Shown here: positions 7,288-12,979 of the stretch, in pieces
Position numbering within the stretch: the stretch's first letter is position 1
Layout of the letters: every line of letters begins with the position of its first letter
Assembly (NCBI GenBank): GCA_902805495.1
Contig: CADCTH010000548.1
Coordinates: 1 to 16,669 of the forward strand
Direction: 5' to 3'
Length of the DNA stretch: 16,669 nucleotides
Source: an uncultured Actinomycetospora sp.
Lineage (GTDB): Bacteria; Actinomycetota; Actinomycetes; Mycobacteriales; Pseudonocardiaceae
Made by a program: the position numbers and the translations under genes
Notes under the pieces: model-generated
Told to the model about the DNA's origin: nothing
Databases searched by the model: none
Seen by the model: the letters and a program-made list of their open reading frames with translations, nothing else

Positions 7288-7944
7288 TCAGACCGGCCGG
7301 GTGCCGAGCATCCGCAGGGCCAGCTCGGCGTACTCCGCAGCCAGCGCGTCCGGCGAGTCCGGGCCGTCGAGCCGGTACCACCGCACCAGGTCGACCCCGA
7401 GGGAGATGATCGCCCGCGCCGCGCGGTCGACGTCCGCGACGTCGAACACCCCCGCGTCCACCCCGCGCGCGACCGCCCGGCGGAACACCTGGTTGATCTG
7501 CTGGCGCAGCTCCCGGACGCACTCGACGTGGTCGGGCTCGAGGCCGGCGAGCTCGTACTGGCAGATGCGGGCCACCGTGTGGTGGCGCGCGTGCCACGCC
7601 ACGAACCGGCGCACCAGGTCCGCCACCTCCTCGGCGGCGCCCTCACCGCTGCCCTGGTCGCCCAGCTCGGCCAGCGCGCGCTCGTGGCCCACCCGCACCA
7701 CCGCGAACAGCACGTCCTCCTTGGTGGAGAAGTGCACGTAGAGAGCGCCGGGGCTCAGGCCCACGCCCGCGGTGACGTCGCGGGTCGTGGTCGCGTGGAA
7801 GCCGTTGCGGGCGAAGCACAGCACCGCCGAGCTCAGCAGCCGGCGGGCGACCTCGGCGAACTCCGGCCCCCACAGCTCCGTCGACGGCTCGTCGATCGCC
7901 GCCCCGGCCACCCGGGCACGGCGGTGCGCCTGCCTCGGTGCCAT
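7288..7944 (-). CDS. TetR-family regulator, divergent to the luciferase-like oxidoreductase
   Basis: A 218-aa protein. The TetR DNA-binding domain spans about residues 30-80, with the helix-turn-helix TTRDVTAGVGLSPGALYVHF at 53-72 and the usual following STKEDVL. The rest is the helical ligand-binding and dimerisation domain. The ATG at 7944 is chosen because upstream in-frame sequence is antisense to the operator and to the neighbour's start region; a weak AAGGCGG site precedes it. The 85-bp gap to the divergent gene holds a GTGACT/AGTCAC palindrome overlapping that gene's promoter, so repression of the neighbour and autoregulation are both likely. The ligand is unknown, plausibly the oxidoreductase substrate. 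Confidence 0.92.
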   Translation of the reverse strand: MAPRQAHRRARVAGAAIDEPSTELWGPEFAEVARRLLSSAVLCFARNGFHATTTRDVTAGVGLSPGALYVHFSTKEDVLFAVVRVGHERALAELGDQGSGEGAAEEVADLVRRFVAWHARHHTVARICQYELAGLEPDHVECVRELRQQINQVFRRAVARGVDAGVFDVADVDRAARAIISLGVDLVRWYRLDGPDSPDALAAEYAELALRMLGTRPV

Positions 7945-7956
7945 CCGACCACCGCC

Positions 7957-7986
7957 TTGACACGAGTTCCAGGTCACAGTGACTAT
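7957..7986 (+). promoter_or_regulatory. Sigma70-type promoter of the luciferase-like gene
   Basis: A perfect -35 TTGACA at 7957-7962, an 18-bp spacer and a -10-like GACTAT at 7981-7986 precede the ATG at 8030. The predicted transcription start is near 7993. It is one of the few consensus-like promoters in the window, and it is directly covered by the palindromic operator. Confidence 0.55.
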
Positions 7987-7998
7987 GCGCTCAGTCAC
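7973..7998. promoter_or_regulatory. Probable TetR operator (three GTCAC/GTGAC half-sites)
   Basis: GTCAC (7973-7977) and GTGAC (7979-7983) form an 11-bp palindrome with one central base. GTGACT (7979-7984) also pairs with AGTCAC (7993-7998) across 8 bp. The element overlaps the -10 and start region of the plus-strand promoter and lies between the divergent tetR and oxidoreductase genes. Assignment to the adjacent TetR is by position. Confidence 0.6.
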
Positions 7999-8029
7999 CT
8001 TCACCGTAGCCAACCGGCAGGAGAAGCGC

Positions 8030-9079
8030 ATGCGCACTGGGATCGTCGTGACGGCGCGTCCGGGCGTGGAGGACCTCGCCGTCCTCGCCGAGGAACTCGG
8101 CTTCACGAGCTTCTGGGTCTACGACACCCCGATGGTCAACGGCGACCCGTTCGTCTCGCTCGGCCTGTGCGCCAAGGCCACCCGTCGCATCAAGCTCGGC
8201 GTCGGCGTGACCTCGCCGGCGCTGCGCTCGGCCCCGGCCGCCGCCGCCGCGCTGGCGAGCCTCAACGCGCTCGCCCCGGGGCGGGTCATCTGCGGCGTCG
8301 GCACCGGCAACACCGCGCGGCGCACGCTGGGCATGCTGCCGACCACGATGGCCGAGCTGGAGCGCTTCACCGCCCAGCTCCAGGACCTCTGCGCGGGCCG
8401 GTCCACCGAGTACCGGGAGGGCGATCGCGTCCGCGACGTCCGGTTCCTGCACGTGGGTCCCTACGTGAACATCGACGATCCCGTCGAGTTCGTCGTGGCC
8501 GCCTTCGGGCTCAAGGCCGCGGCCATCGCGGGGCGCCTCGGCGCGGGCGTCATCTCGTTCGGCCTGCTCGACCCGGCGGCGTGGGAGGGCTTCGACCAGA
8601 CCCGTCGCGACGCGGCCCGGGAGTCCGGCAACCCCCTCGACGTCGACTCCTACGTCATGACCTCGGTGCACGTCCTCGGCGAGGGCGAGGACCGCTACGG
8701 CGACGCCTCCCGCGACGCGATGGGCCACATCGCCATGGCGCTGCTGACCTTCGCCGCGGACAACCCCGCCTTCGGCGACGCGCTGTCCGAGGAGGAGAAC
8801 GAGGCCGTGCGGCGCCTCCTCGACCGGCGCGGCACCACGGCCACCGCCACCGACCGACACGACGTGCTCTACCGCGGCTACCTGGGGCGCATCGATCCCG
8901 GGGACCGTGACCTGGTCGTGCCGTCGCTGGTGGACAAGCTCGGCCTGGTCGGCACGCGGGACGAGCTCACCTCCCGCATCGCGGGCATGGAGCGGGCCGG
9001 GATCGACGAGATCGTCATCCAGCCCGTCGTCGACCCCGAGGTCGAGATGCGCGAGCTGGCCAAGCTCGTCGGGAGCTGA
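8030..9079 (+). CDS. LLM-class (luciferase-like) flavin/F420-dependent oxidoreductase
   Basis: A 349-aa TIM-barrel protein of the bacterial-luciferase/methylene-H4MPT-reductase superfamily. The opening is RTGIVV..GVEDLAVLAEELGFTSFWVYD (strand 1, helix 1 and D of strand 2). Then come KLGVGVTSP (strand 3), a SLNALAPGRVICGVGTGNTAR block (residues ~84-103; cofactor-phosphate side), FVVAAFGLKAA, and a late GTRDELTSRIAGMERAGIDEIVIQPV helix-strand pair. The length is normal. The start ATG 8030 has an ideal AGGAG at 8019-8023; an in-frame GTG at 7979 lies inside the operator and is rejected. Known: members use FMNH2 or F420(H2). Which one applies here is not decided by sequence reading. It is controlled by the divergent TetR. 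The substrate is unknown. Confidence 0.9.
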   Translation: MRTGIVVTARPGVEDLAVLAEELGFTSFWVYDTPMVNGDPFVSLGLCAKATRRIKLGVGVTSPALRSAPAAAAALASLNALAPGRVICGVGTGNTARRTLGMLPTTMAELERFTAQLQDLCAGRSTEYREGDRVRDVRFLHVGPYVNIDDPVEFVVAAFGLKAAAIAGRLGAGVISFGLLDPAAWEGFDQTRRDAARESGNPLDVDSYVMTSVHVLGEGEDRYGDASRDAMGHIAMALLTFAADNPAFGDALSEEENEAVRRLLDRRGTTATATDRHDVLYRGYLGRIDPGDRDLVVPSLVDKLGLVGTRDELTSRIAGMERAGIDEIVIQPVVDPEVEMRELAKLVGS

Positions 9080-9103
9080 CCGCAGCGGCGGGAGACGGTC
9101 AGC
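9075..9103. terminator. Bidirectional hairpin spanning two convergent stop codons
   Basis: GCTGACCG (9075-9082) and CGGTCAGC (9096-9103) are perfect 8-bp arms around a 13-nt loop. The left arm contains the TGA of the luciferase-like gene and the right arm contains the complement of the TGA of the membrane protein gene. No U tract is present on either strand. Confidence 0.5.
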
Positions 9104-9776
9104 ACTGCCGGACGGCGTCGCCCTGCGCGGGGGCACACACCGGCTCGCGCCACCACCACACGCTGACGGCGAGGATCCACACCACGAACAGGCCGAGCGG
9201 TGCGGCGATCCCGCCGATGACCCCGTTGCCCGAGTTCCAGGGGCCGGTCAACGTGGCGACACCGCCCACCGCGCCGACGTTGGCGACCACCCCGGCGAGC
9301 GCGACCCACCCCGACCAGCGGGGGAGGACGTCGGAGGCGAACGCCACGACCGCCACCGCGACGAAGAACGCCACCCCGGCGAACGCGGCCGGCGCCGCGA
9401 GCACGAACCCGCCGACGTGCAGGGCGTAGGCGCTCGCCGGGTCCGCGGCCGCCACCAGGCCGGCCGCCACCACGAGCCCTATCGCCACGTTCAGCGCGGT
9501 CATGAACACCAGTGCCGCGCCCACCGCGGTCCACGACCACGCCCGCACCGCGGGGTCGGCGCCCAGCCGCGCCGCGAGCGCGCCGAGGAACACGAGCAGG
9601 GGCAGGTAACCGACGCTGACCGAGAGCACCACGGCCTGCACCAGCGCGAGGTCGGTGGACCAGTAGCCGACCACTGCCTCGACGCTGCCGAGGTCCGGGA
9701 ACCCCGGCACCGCGAGCGCCATCGGCGCCCACAGCAGGCACAGCAGGAACCCCGCCGCCGGTCCGGCCCGCGTCAC
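9099..9776 (-). CDS. Six-TM hypothetical membrane protein
   Basis: A 225-aa protein with about six hydrophobic segments: residues 6-23, 43-68, 82-108, 116-146, 157-176 and 186-208. The loop SDLVP-type segment SDVLPRWSGWVALAG (148-162) resembles a motif seen in many small actinobacterial multi-pass proteins of unknown function. There is no transporter or enzyme signature that I can name. The GTG start (9776-9774) overlaps the TGA of the upstream SnoaL-like gene (9775-9773), giving a GTGA junction, so translation is coupled and the two proteins probably act together. A cysteine-bearing tail (PVCAPAQGDAVRQC) follows the last segment. Confidence 0.8.
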   Translation of the reverse strand: MTRAGPAAGFLLCLLWAPMALAVPGFPDLGSVEAVVGYWSTDLALVQAVVLSVSVGYLPLLVFLGALAARLGADPAVRAWSWTAVGAALVFMTALNVAIGLVVAAGLVAAADPASAYALHVGGFVLAAPAAFAGVAFFVAVAVVAFASDVLPRWSGWVALAGVVANVGAVGGVATLTGPWNSGNGVIGGIAAPLGLFVVWILAVSVWWWREPVCAPAQGDAVRQC

Positions 9777-10189
9777 CGCGAGCTCCCGCCGAGGAACCGC
9801 ACGAGCCGCTCGGGGTCGGCGTGCACCATCGTCGACCGCTCGATCACCCCGTCGCGCACCTCGTAGATCCCGACCTCCTCGACGTCGAGCCGTGCGCCAC
9901 CGGCCTCGTCGAGCGCGCGGTGCCGGAAGAGGGCCACCACCCGCTCGTCGTCGGTCTCGGCGAAGCTCGGCTCGAGCCGCTCCCGCCCGCGCTGGAAGGG
10001 GCCCCAGGCCCGGACGAAGGCCTCCGCGTGGTCGCGCGCACCGCGCCGACCCCGGTACACGCCGCCGTAGGGCAGCGAGGGCATCTCGTGGATCTCGATC
10101 CGGTCGCCGTAGCAGTCGAGCACCGCGCCCAGGTCGCGCGCCTCGACCGCCGCGAAGAGCCGGCGCACGACGTCCACTCGTCGGGACAC
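9773..10189 (-). CDS. SnoaL-like / NTF2-fold (ketosteroid-isomerase-like) protein
   Basis: A 138-aa protein of the NTF2-like fold: opening helix RRVDVVRRLFAAVEARDLGAVLDCYGDRIEIHEM, then YRGRRGARDHAEAFVRAW, ending in the FRHRALDEAGG and VGIYEVRDGVIERSTMV strands. Known members are isomerases, cyclases or ligand-binding proteins; no KSI-type catalytic set can be confirmed by eye. The start is GTG 10189, with GGGGAGGT just upstream; a longer in-frame version reaching 10288 would run back through the inverted repeat and into the tetR stop and is rejected. It is coupled to the membrane protein gene by the GTGA overlap and is preceded by a strong inverted repeat, so it probably heads its own regulated transcript as well as reading through from upstream. 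Confidence 0.85.
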   Translation of the reverse strand: MSRRVDVVRRLFAAVEARDLGAVLDCYGDRIEIHEMPSLPYGGVYRGRRGARDHAEAFVRAWGPFQRGRERLEPSFAETDDERVVALFRHRALDEAGGARLDVEEVGIYEVRDGVIERSTMVHADPERLVRFLGGSSR

Positions 10190-10202
10190 GGGACCTCCCC
10201 TC

Positions 10203-10246
10203 GTCGGTCGTTTTAGTAGACCATCTCGTCCAATAAAACGACAGAC
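10203..10246. promoter_or_regulatory. Long AT-rich inverted repeat, probable TetR operator
   Basis: GTCGTTTTA (10207-10215) and TAAAACGAC (10234-10242) are perfect 9-bp arms. A further GTC/GAC extends each arm past one mismatch. Inside, AGAC and GTCC form a second imperfect pair around CATCTC. It is an AT-rich island in GC-rich DNA, between the tetR stop (10251) and the SnoaL-like start (10189). An operator/promoter is favoured; a transcriptional hairpin after tetR is the alternative. Confidence 0.55.
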
Positions 10247-10250
10247 CGAG

Positions 10251-10847
10251 CTATCGGGCCGGGAGGTCCAGCGCGGCCCGGACCGCACGCGCGAGCGGGT
10301 CGCGGAGCGCGGGCGGTGGCGCCCGGCGGGCCAGGAGGTGACGACGGATCGCGCCGAGAGGCAGGTCGACCACGGCGAAGACGGTCTGCTCGACCGCCGC
10401 CCGGGTCGCCCGACCGTGGAGCCGGACCGTCAGGTCCTCCACCCCGCGCTCGAGGGGAGCGTTGACCGTGCCCAGCTCCCGGCGCAGGTCCTCGCTCCGC
10501 ACGTGCCGGGCGACGTCCTCGCGCCGCAGGACGACCAGCAGGGCCGCATCGTCGGGTCGGTCGCGGGCGAAGTCGACGAGGCTCAGCGCCGCGTCGACCG
10601 CGACCGTCGCGACGTCCTCACCGTCGAGGGCCGCGAGGAACCGGGCCTGCGAGTCGCGGACCGCCCGTAGCCACATCGTGGCCAGCAGGTCGTCGAGCGT
10701 CCCGAAGCGGTGGTAGATCGAGCCCTTGGGTGCGCCGCTGGCGACGACGATCCGGTCGACGGTCGCGGCCCGCACCCCCTCGCCCAGGACCAGCTCCCGC
10801 GCCGCGTCGAGGATGCTGTCCGCCGGATGGCGTTCGGCTCGGCCCAT
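10251..10847 (-). CDS. TetR-family regulator upstream of the SnoaL-like gene
   Basis: A 198-aa protein with a classical TetR N-terminus: HPADSILDAARELVLGEGVRAATVDRIV, then helix-turn-helix ATVDRIVVASGAPKGSIYHRF at about 28-48 and GTLDDLLATMW. The C-terminal half is a helical ligand domain ending in a proline/arginine-rich tail. ATG 10847 lies 18 nt after the stop of the PPOX flavoprotein gene, so the two are probably co-transcribed; no strong ribosome site is seen. The AT-rich inverted repeat just past its stop is the best candidate operator, giving control of the SnoaL-like and membrane protein genes. The ligand is unknown. Confidence 0.92.
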   Translation of the reverse strand: MGRAERHPADSILDAARELVLGEGVRAATVDRIVVASGAPKGSIYHRFGTLDDLLATMWLRAVRDSQARFLAALDGEDVATVAVDAALSLVDFARDRPDDAALLVVLRREDVARHVRSEDLRRELGTVNAPLERGVEDLTVRLHGRATRAAVEQTVFAVVDLPLGAIRRHLLARRAPPPALRDPLARAVRAALDLPAR

Positions 10848-10865
10848 CCGGCGGAGTGTTCCAGG

Positions 10866-11501
10866 TCAGTAGAGGAGCTGCCGGTAGTTCTCCGGCGCGT
10901 AGCGGCGTTCCAGCTCGTCGAGCGACGACGCGGGGCTGGTCCGGTGCGCGATCGCGGCGACGCTCGGGAGGTCGGTGTCCGGCCACGCCTGCGGGTCCCA
11001 CAGGTGGGACCGCATGAAGGCCTTGGGGCAGTGGAAGAAGACCTCGTCGACCGACACCTCGACGACGATGCGCGGGCGGTGGCCACGGTGCTCGAAGGCG
11101 GCGGCGTCGTCGGGGTCCAGCAGGAGCCGCGCCCGCCCGTTGACGCGCAGCGTGTCGCCGCGGCGCGGGACGACGAACAGCAGCGCCACCCGTGGGTCGA
11201 CCAGGATGTTGGTCATCCCGTCGACCCGGCGGTTGCCCGGACGGTCCGGGAGCAGCAGGGTCCGGTCGTCGACGACGTGGACAGCACCCGACGGGTCGCC
11301 CTTGGGGGACACGTCCAGCGGACCGTCGCCGCCCGACGTGGCCAGGAAGTGCATCGGCGAGCAGCCGATGAAGGCCCGGTCGACCTCGTCGAGCGACGCG
11401 CGCACCTTGTCCCGGGCGCGGTCGCCCGGCTCGCCGATCACCGCCCGCAGCTGCTCGAGGCTCGTGATCTCCGTGCCGCCGCGCGTCCCCGACCCGTCCA
11501 T
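10866..11501 (-). CDS. FMN-dependent PPOX-type flavoprotein (MSMEG_1061-like)
   Basis: A 211-aa pyridoxamine-5'-phosphate-oxidase-like split-barrel protein. Recognisable blocks: FIGCSPMHFLATSGGDGPLDVSPKGD-type FMN strand (residues ~44-69), LLPDRPGNRRVDGMTNIL (83-100, phosphate-binding), PRVALLFVVP, and the HCPKAFMRSHLWDPQAWP segment (~157-174) typical of the MSMEG_1061 subfamily. Known: these proteins bind FMN and many reduce small electrophiles or participate in stress defence; no reaction is established for this subfamily to my knowledge. ATG 11501 lies 28 nt after the upstream tetR stop, and the next tetR follows 18 nt downstream, so the gene sits between two regulator genes in one likely transcript. 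Confidence 0.88.
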   Translation of the reverse strand: MDGSGTRGGTEITSLEQLRAVIGEPGDRARDKVRASLDEVDRAFIGCSPMHFLATSGGDGPLDVSPKGDPSGAVHVVDDRTLLLPDRPGNRRVDGMTNILVDPRVALLFVVPRRGDTLRVNGRARLLLDPDDAAAFEHRGHRPRIVVEVSVDEVFFHCPKAFMRSHLWDPQAWPDTDLPSVAAIAHRTSPASSLDELERRYAPENYRQLLY

Positions 11502-11510
11502 CGCCCGACG

Positions 11511-11533
11511 GTAGCCCGTGGACGGCCGGCTAC
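11511..11533 (-). promoter_or_regulatory. Hairpin at the tetR stop / PPOX leader
   Basis: GTAGCC (11511-11516) and GGCTAC (11528-11533) form 6-bp arms with an 11-nt loop, overlapping the TAG stop of the upstream tetR and ending 9 nt before the PPOX start. It may attenuate read-through or be a weak operator; the evidence is thin. Confidence 0.25.
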
Positions 11534-12087
11534 TGCCTCGTCGCGGTGAAGAGCTGCCGGCGGATCGCCTCGCGGACGTCGGCGCGGCTGCGGGGGCCGT
11601 GGTCGGCGGCGATGAGGTGATCGGCGATGGCCACGGAGAAGGCGATCAGGCAGCGGGCCTCGAGGTCCTCGTCGTCCGCGGCGACCCCGCGCAGCAGCGT
11701 GCGCAGGTAGGCGATCCGGACGTTGTCCACGCGCCGCAGGCGCTCGGCGACCCCCGCGTCGCGGCGCGCCCAGTCCCGGACCGCGAGGTCGACCGGCCGG
11801 AGGTCGGCGCTGAACGTGAGCTCCGCGGCCCGCCGGGCCCGCGTCATGGGGTCGCCGCCCTCGTGCTCGACACGGTCGACGACCTGTTCGGTGCTCCGCG
11901 ACTCCCACGTCGCGAGCACCTCCTCGAGCAGCGCCTTCCGATCGGCGAAGTAGCCGTAGAAGCCGCCCTTGGTCACGCCCAGCGCCCGGGCCAGCGGCTC
12001 GATCTGCACCGCGTCCGGGCCGCCGGCGGCCAGGGCCCGCGAACCCTCGTCGATCCACCGGTGTCGGGGCGTGCGAGCCACGGCCAT
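11530..12087 (-). CDS. TetR-family regulator, divergent to the molybdopterin oxidoreductase
   Basis: A 185-aa protein. N-terminal TetR domain: HRWIDEGSRALAAGGPDAVQIEPLA, helix-turn-helix IEPLARALGVTKGGFYGYF at 29-47, then ADRKALLEEVL. The C-terminal region is a helical domain with EHEGGDPMTRARRAAELTF and RDWARRDAGVAERLRRVD, a layout common in regulators of this size. ATG 12087 has an excellent AAGGAG site 8 nt upstream, which fixes the start. The divergent gap carries a perfect 16-bp palindrome next to this gene and a degenerate second copy next to the oxidoreductase gene, so autorepression plus repression of the neighbour is likely. It also heads the minus-strand gene run that continues to the PPOX flavoprotein. 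Confidence 0.94.
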   Translation of the reverse strand: MAVARTPRHRWIDEGSRALAAGGPDAVQIEPLARALGVTKGGFYGYFADRKALLEEVLATWESRSTEQVVDRVEHEGGDPMTRARRAAELTFSADLRPVDLAVRDWARRDAGVAERLRRVDNVRIAYLRTLLRGVAADDEDLEARCLIAFSVAIADHLIAADHGPRSRADVREAIRRQLFTATRQ

Positions 12088-12114
12088 GGCAGGGCTCCTT
12101 CCTGCGTTCGCATC

Positions 12115-12130
12115 TGTACGGCGCCGTACA
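12115..12130. promoter_or_regulatory. Perfect 16-bp palindromic TetR operator, copy 1
   Basis: TGTACGGCGCCGTACA is a perfect palindrome 27 bp upstream of the tetR ATG. The TGTACG/CGTACA half-sites are of a type common for TetR operators. It pairs with copy 2, whose centre is 43 bp away (about four helical turns). Confidence 0.75.
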
Positions 12131-12157
12131 CGGGGTGCTAGCGTCGCACGCCCCTGA

Positions 12158-12173
12158 TATACGCCGTCGTACA
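12158..12173. promoter_or_regulatory. Degenerate palindromic TetR operator, copy 2
   Basis: TATACGCCGTCGTACA matches copy 1 at 13 of 16 positions, with the right half-site CGTACA intact. It ends 14 bp before the oxidoreductase start, so binding there would block that gene's promoter or leader. Confidence 0.65.
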
Positions 12174-12187
12174 GATAGGGGCGGACG

Positions 12188-12910
12188 ATGAGCACGACAC
12201 CCGCGGCACCACGCGTCGAGGAGCGGCACGGGCTGGTGCTGCCGCCCGGCCAGCAGGCGGTCGAGGGGTTCCCGCGCTTCGGGACGCACCTGCACCACCC
12301 GCCCCCGGCCGTGCCCGCGCACCCGGTGATCGAGATCGGTGGGGACGTGACCCTCGCCGTGCCGCTCTCCGACCTCGCCCGGATGCCGCGCCGGGAGGTC
12401 GTCGCCGACCTCCACTGCGTCGCCGGCTGGTCGGCCATCGGGCTGCGGTGGGAGGGGGTTCCGTTCCGGATCTTCTACGAGCAGGTGATCGCGCCGGCCC
12501 TCGACGGCGCCGACGCGATCGGCCACGTGGCGTTCGTCGGGCTCGACGGCCACCGGTCGGTCGCGGCCATCGAGGACGCGCTGGGCGACGACGTCCTGAT
12601 CGCCGAGAACCTCGACGGCCGGCCGCTCGACGGCGACCACGGTGCGCCCGCCCGCCTGGTCAGCCCGAGCCAGTACGGCTTCGTCAGCACCAAGCACCTG
12701 AGCCGGATCGAGGTCCACTCCGGGCCGCCCACGAGCGCGAGCCGGTCCGTCGCGGACCGGCTCCTCGAGGAGCACCCCCGCGCGCGGGTCTGGCACGAGG
12801 AGCGCCACGCCCGCCTGCCCGGCCGCGCGGTCCGCACGATCTACCGGCTGCTGATCCCGCCGATCCGGTACCTCAGCGCGCGCGGTGCGGAGTCGACGTC
12901 CGGTAGGTGA
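12188..12910 (+). CDS. Sulfite-oxidase-like molybdopterin-binding oxidoreductase
   Basis: A 240-aa protein with a single oxidoreductase molybdopterin-binding (SUOX/MsrP-type) fold. The probable molybdenum-ligand cysteine is C77 in DLHCVAGWS, followed by the usual WEGVPFRIF (88-96). Later family blocks are HVAFVGLDGHR (113-123), NLDGRPLDGDHGAPARLVSP (141-160) and YGFVSTKHLSRIEV (163-176). It has no Tat or Sec signal and no clear membrane segment, and it lacks the C-terminal dimerisation domain of true sulfite oxidases, so it is probably a cytoplasmic member with an unknown substrate. The start ATG has only a weak purine-rich AGGGGCGG before it. It is under likely control of the divergent TetR through the two palindromes. 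It converges on the acetoacetyl-CoA synthetase gene (69-nt gap, no clear terminator). Confidence 0.88.
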   Translation: MSTTPAAPRVEERHGLVLPPGQQAVEGFPRFGTHLHHPPPAVPAHPVIEIGGDVTLAVPLSDLARMPRREVVADLHCVAGWSAIGLRWEGVPFRIFYEQVIAPALDGADAIGHVAFVGLDGHRSVAAIEDALGDDVLIAENLDGRPLDGDHGAPARLVSPSQYGFVSTKHLSRIEVHSGPPTSASRSVADRLLEEHPRARVWHEERHARLPGRAVRTIYRLLIPPIRYLSARGAESTSGR

Positions 12911-12979
12911 GCACCACGACCCGTCCAGGGCGCACCTCACAGCCCCCGCGGCACACCTCCCCGATGCGGTCCCGATGCG

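Noticed and set aside
5736..7646. A 636-codon minus-strand frame
   Set aside because: Antisense to the membrane protein and methyltransferase and overlapping the tetR in another frame; composition is shadow-like.
7979..8029. Upstream GTG start for the luciferase-like gene
   Set aside because: It lies within the operator, has no ribosome site, and the ATG at 8030 has an ideal one with the family-typical opening.
10190..10288. Longer N-terminus for the SnoaL-like protein
   Set aside because: It would translate through the inverted repeat and the end of tetR; GTG 10189 has a good GGGGAGGT site.
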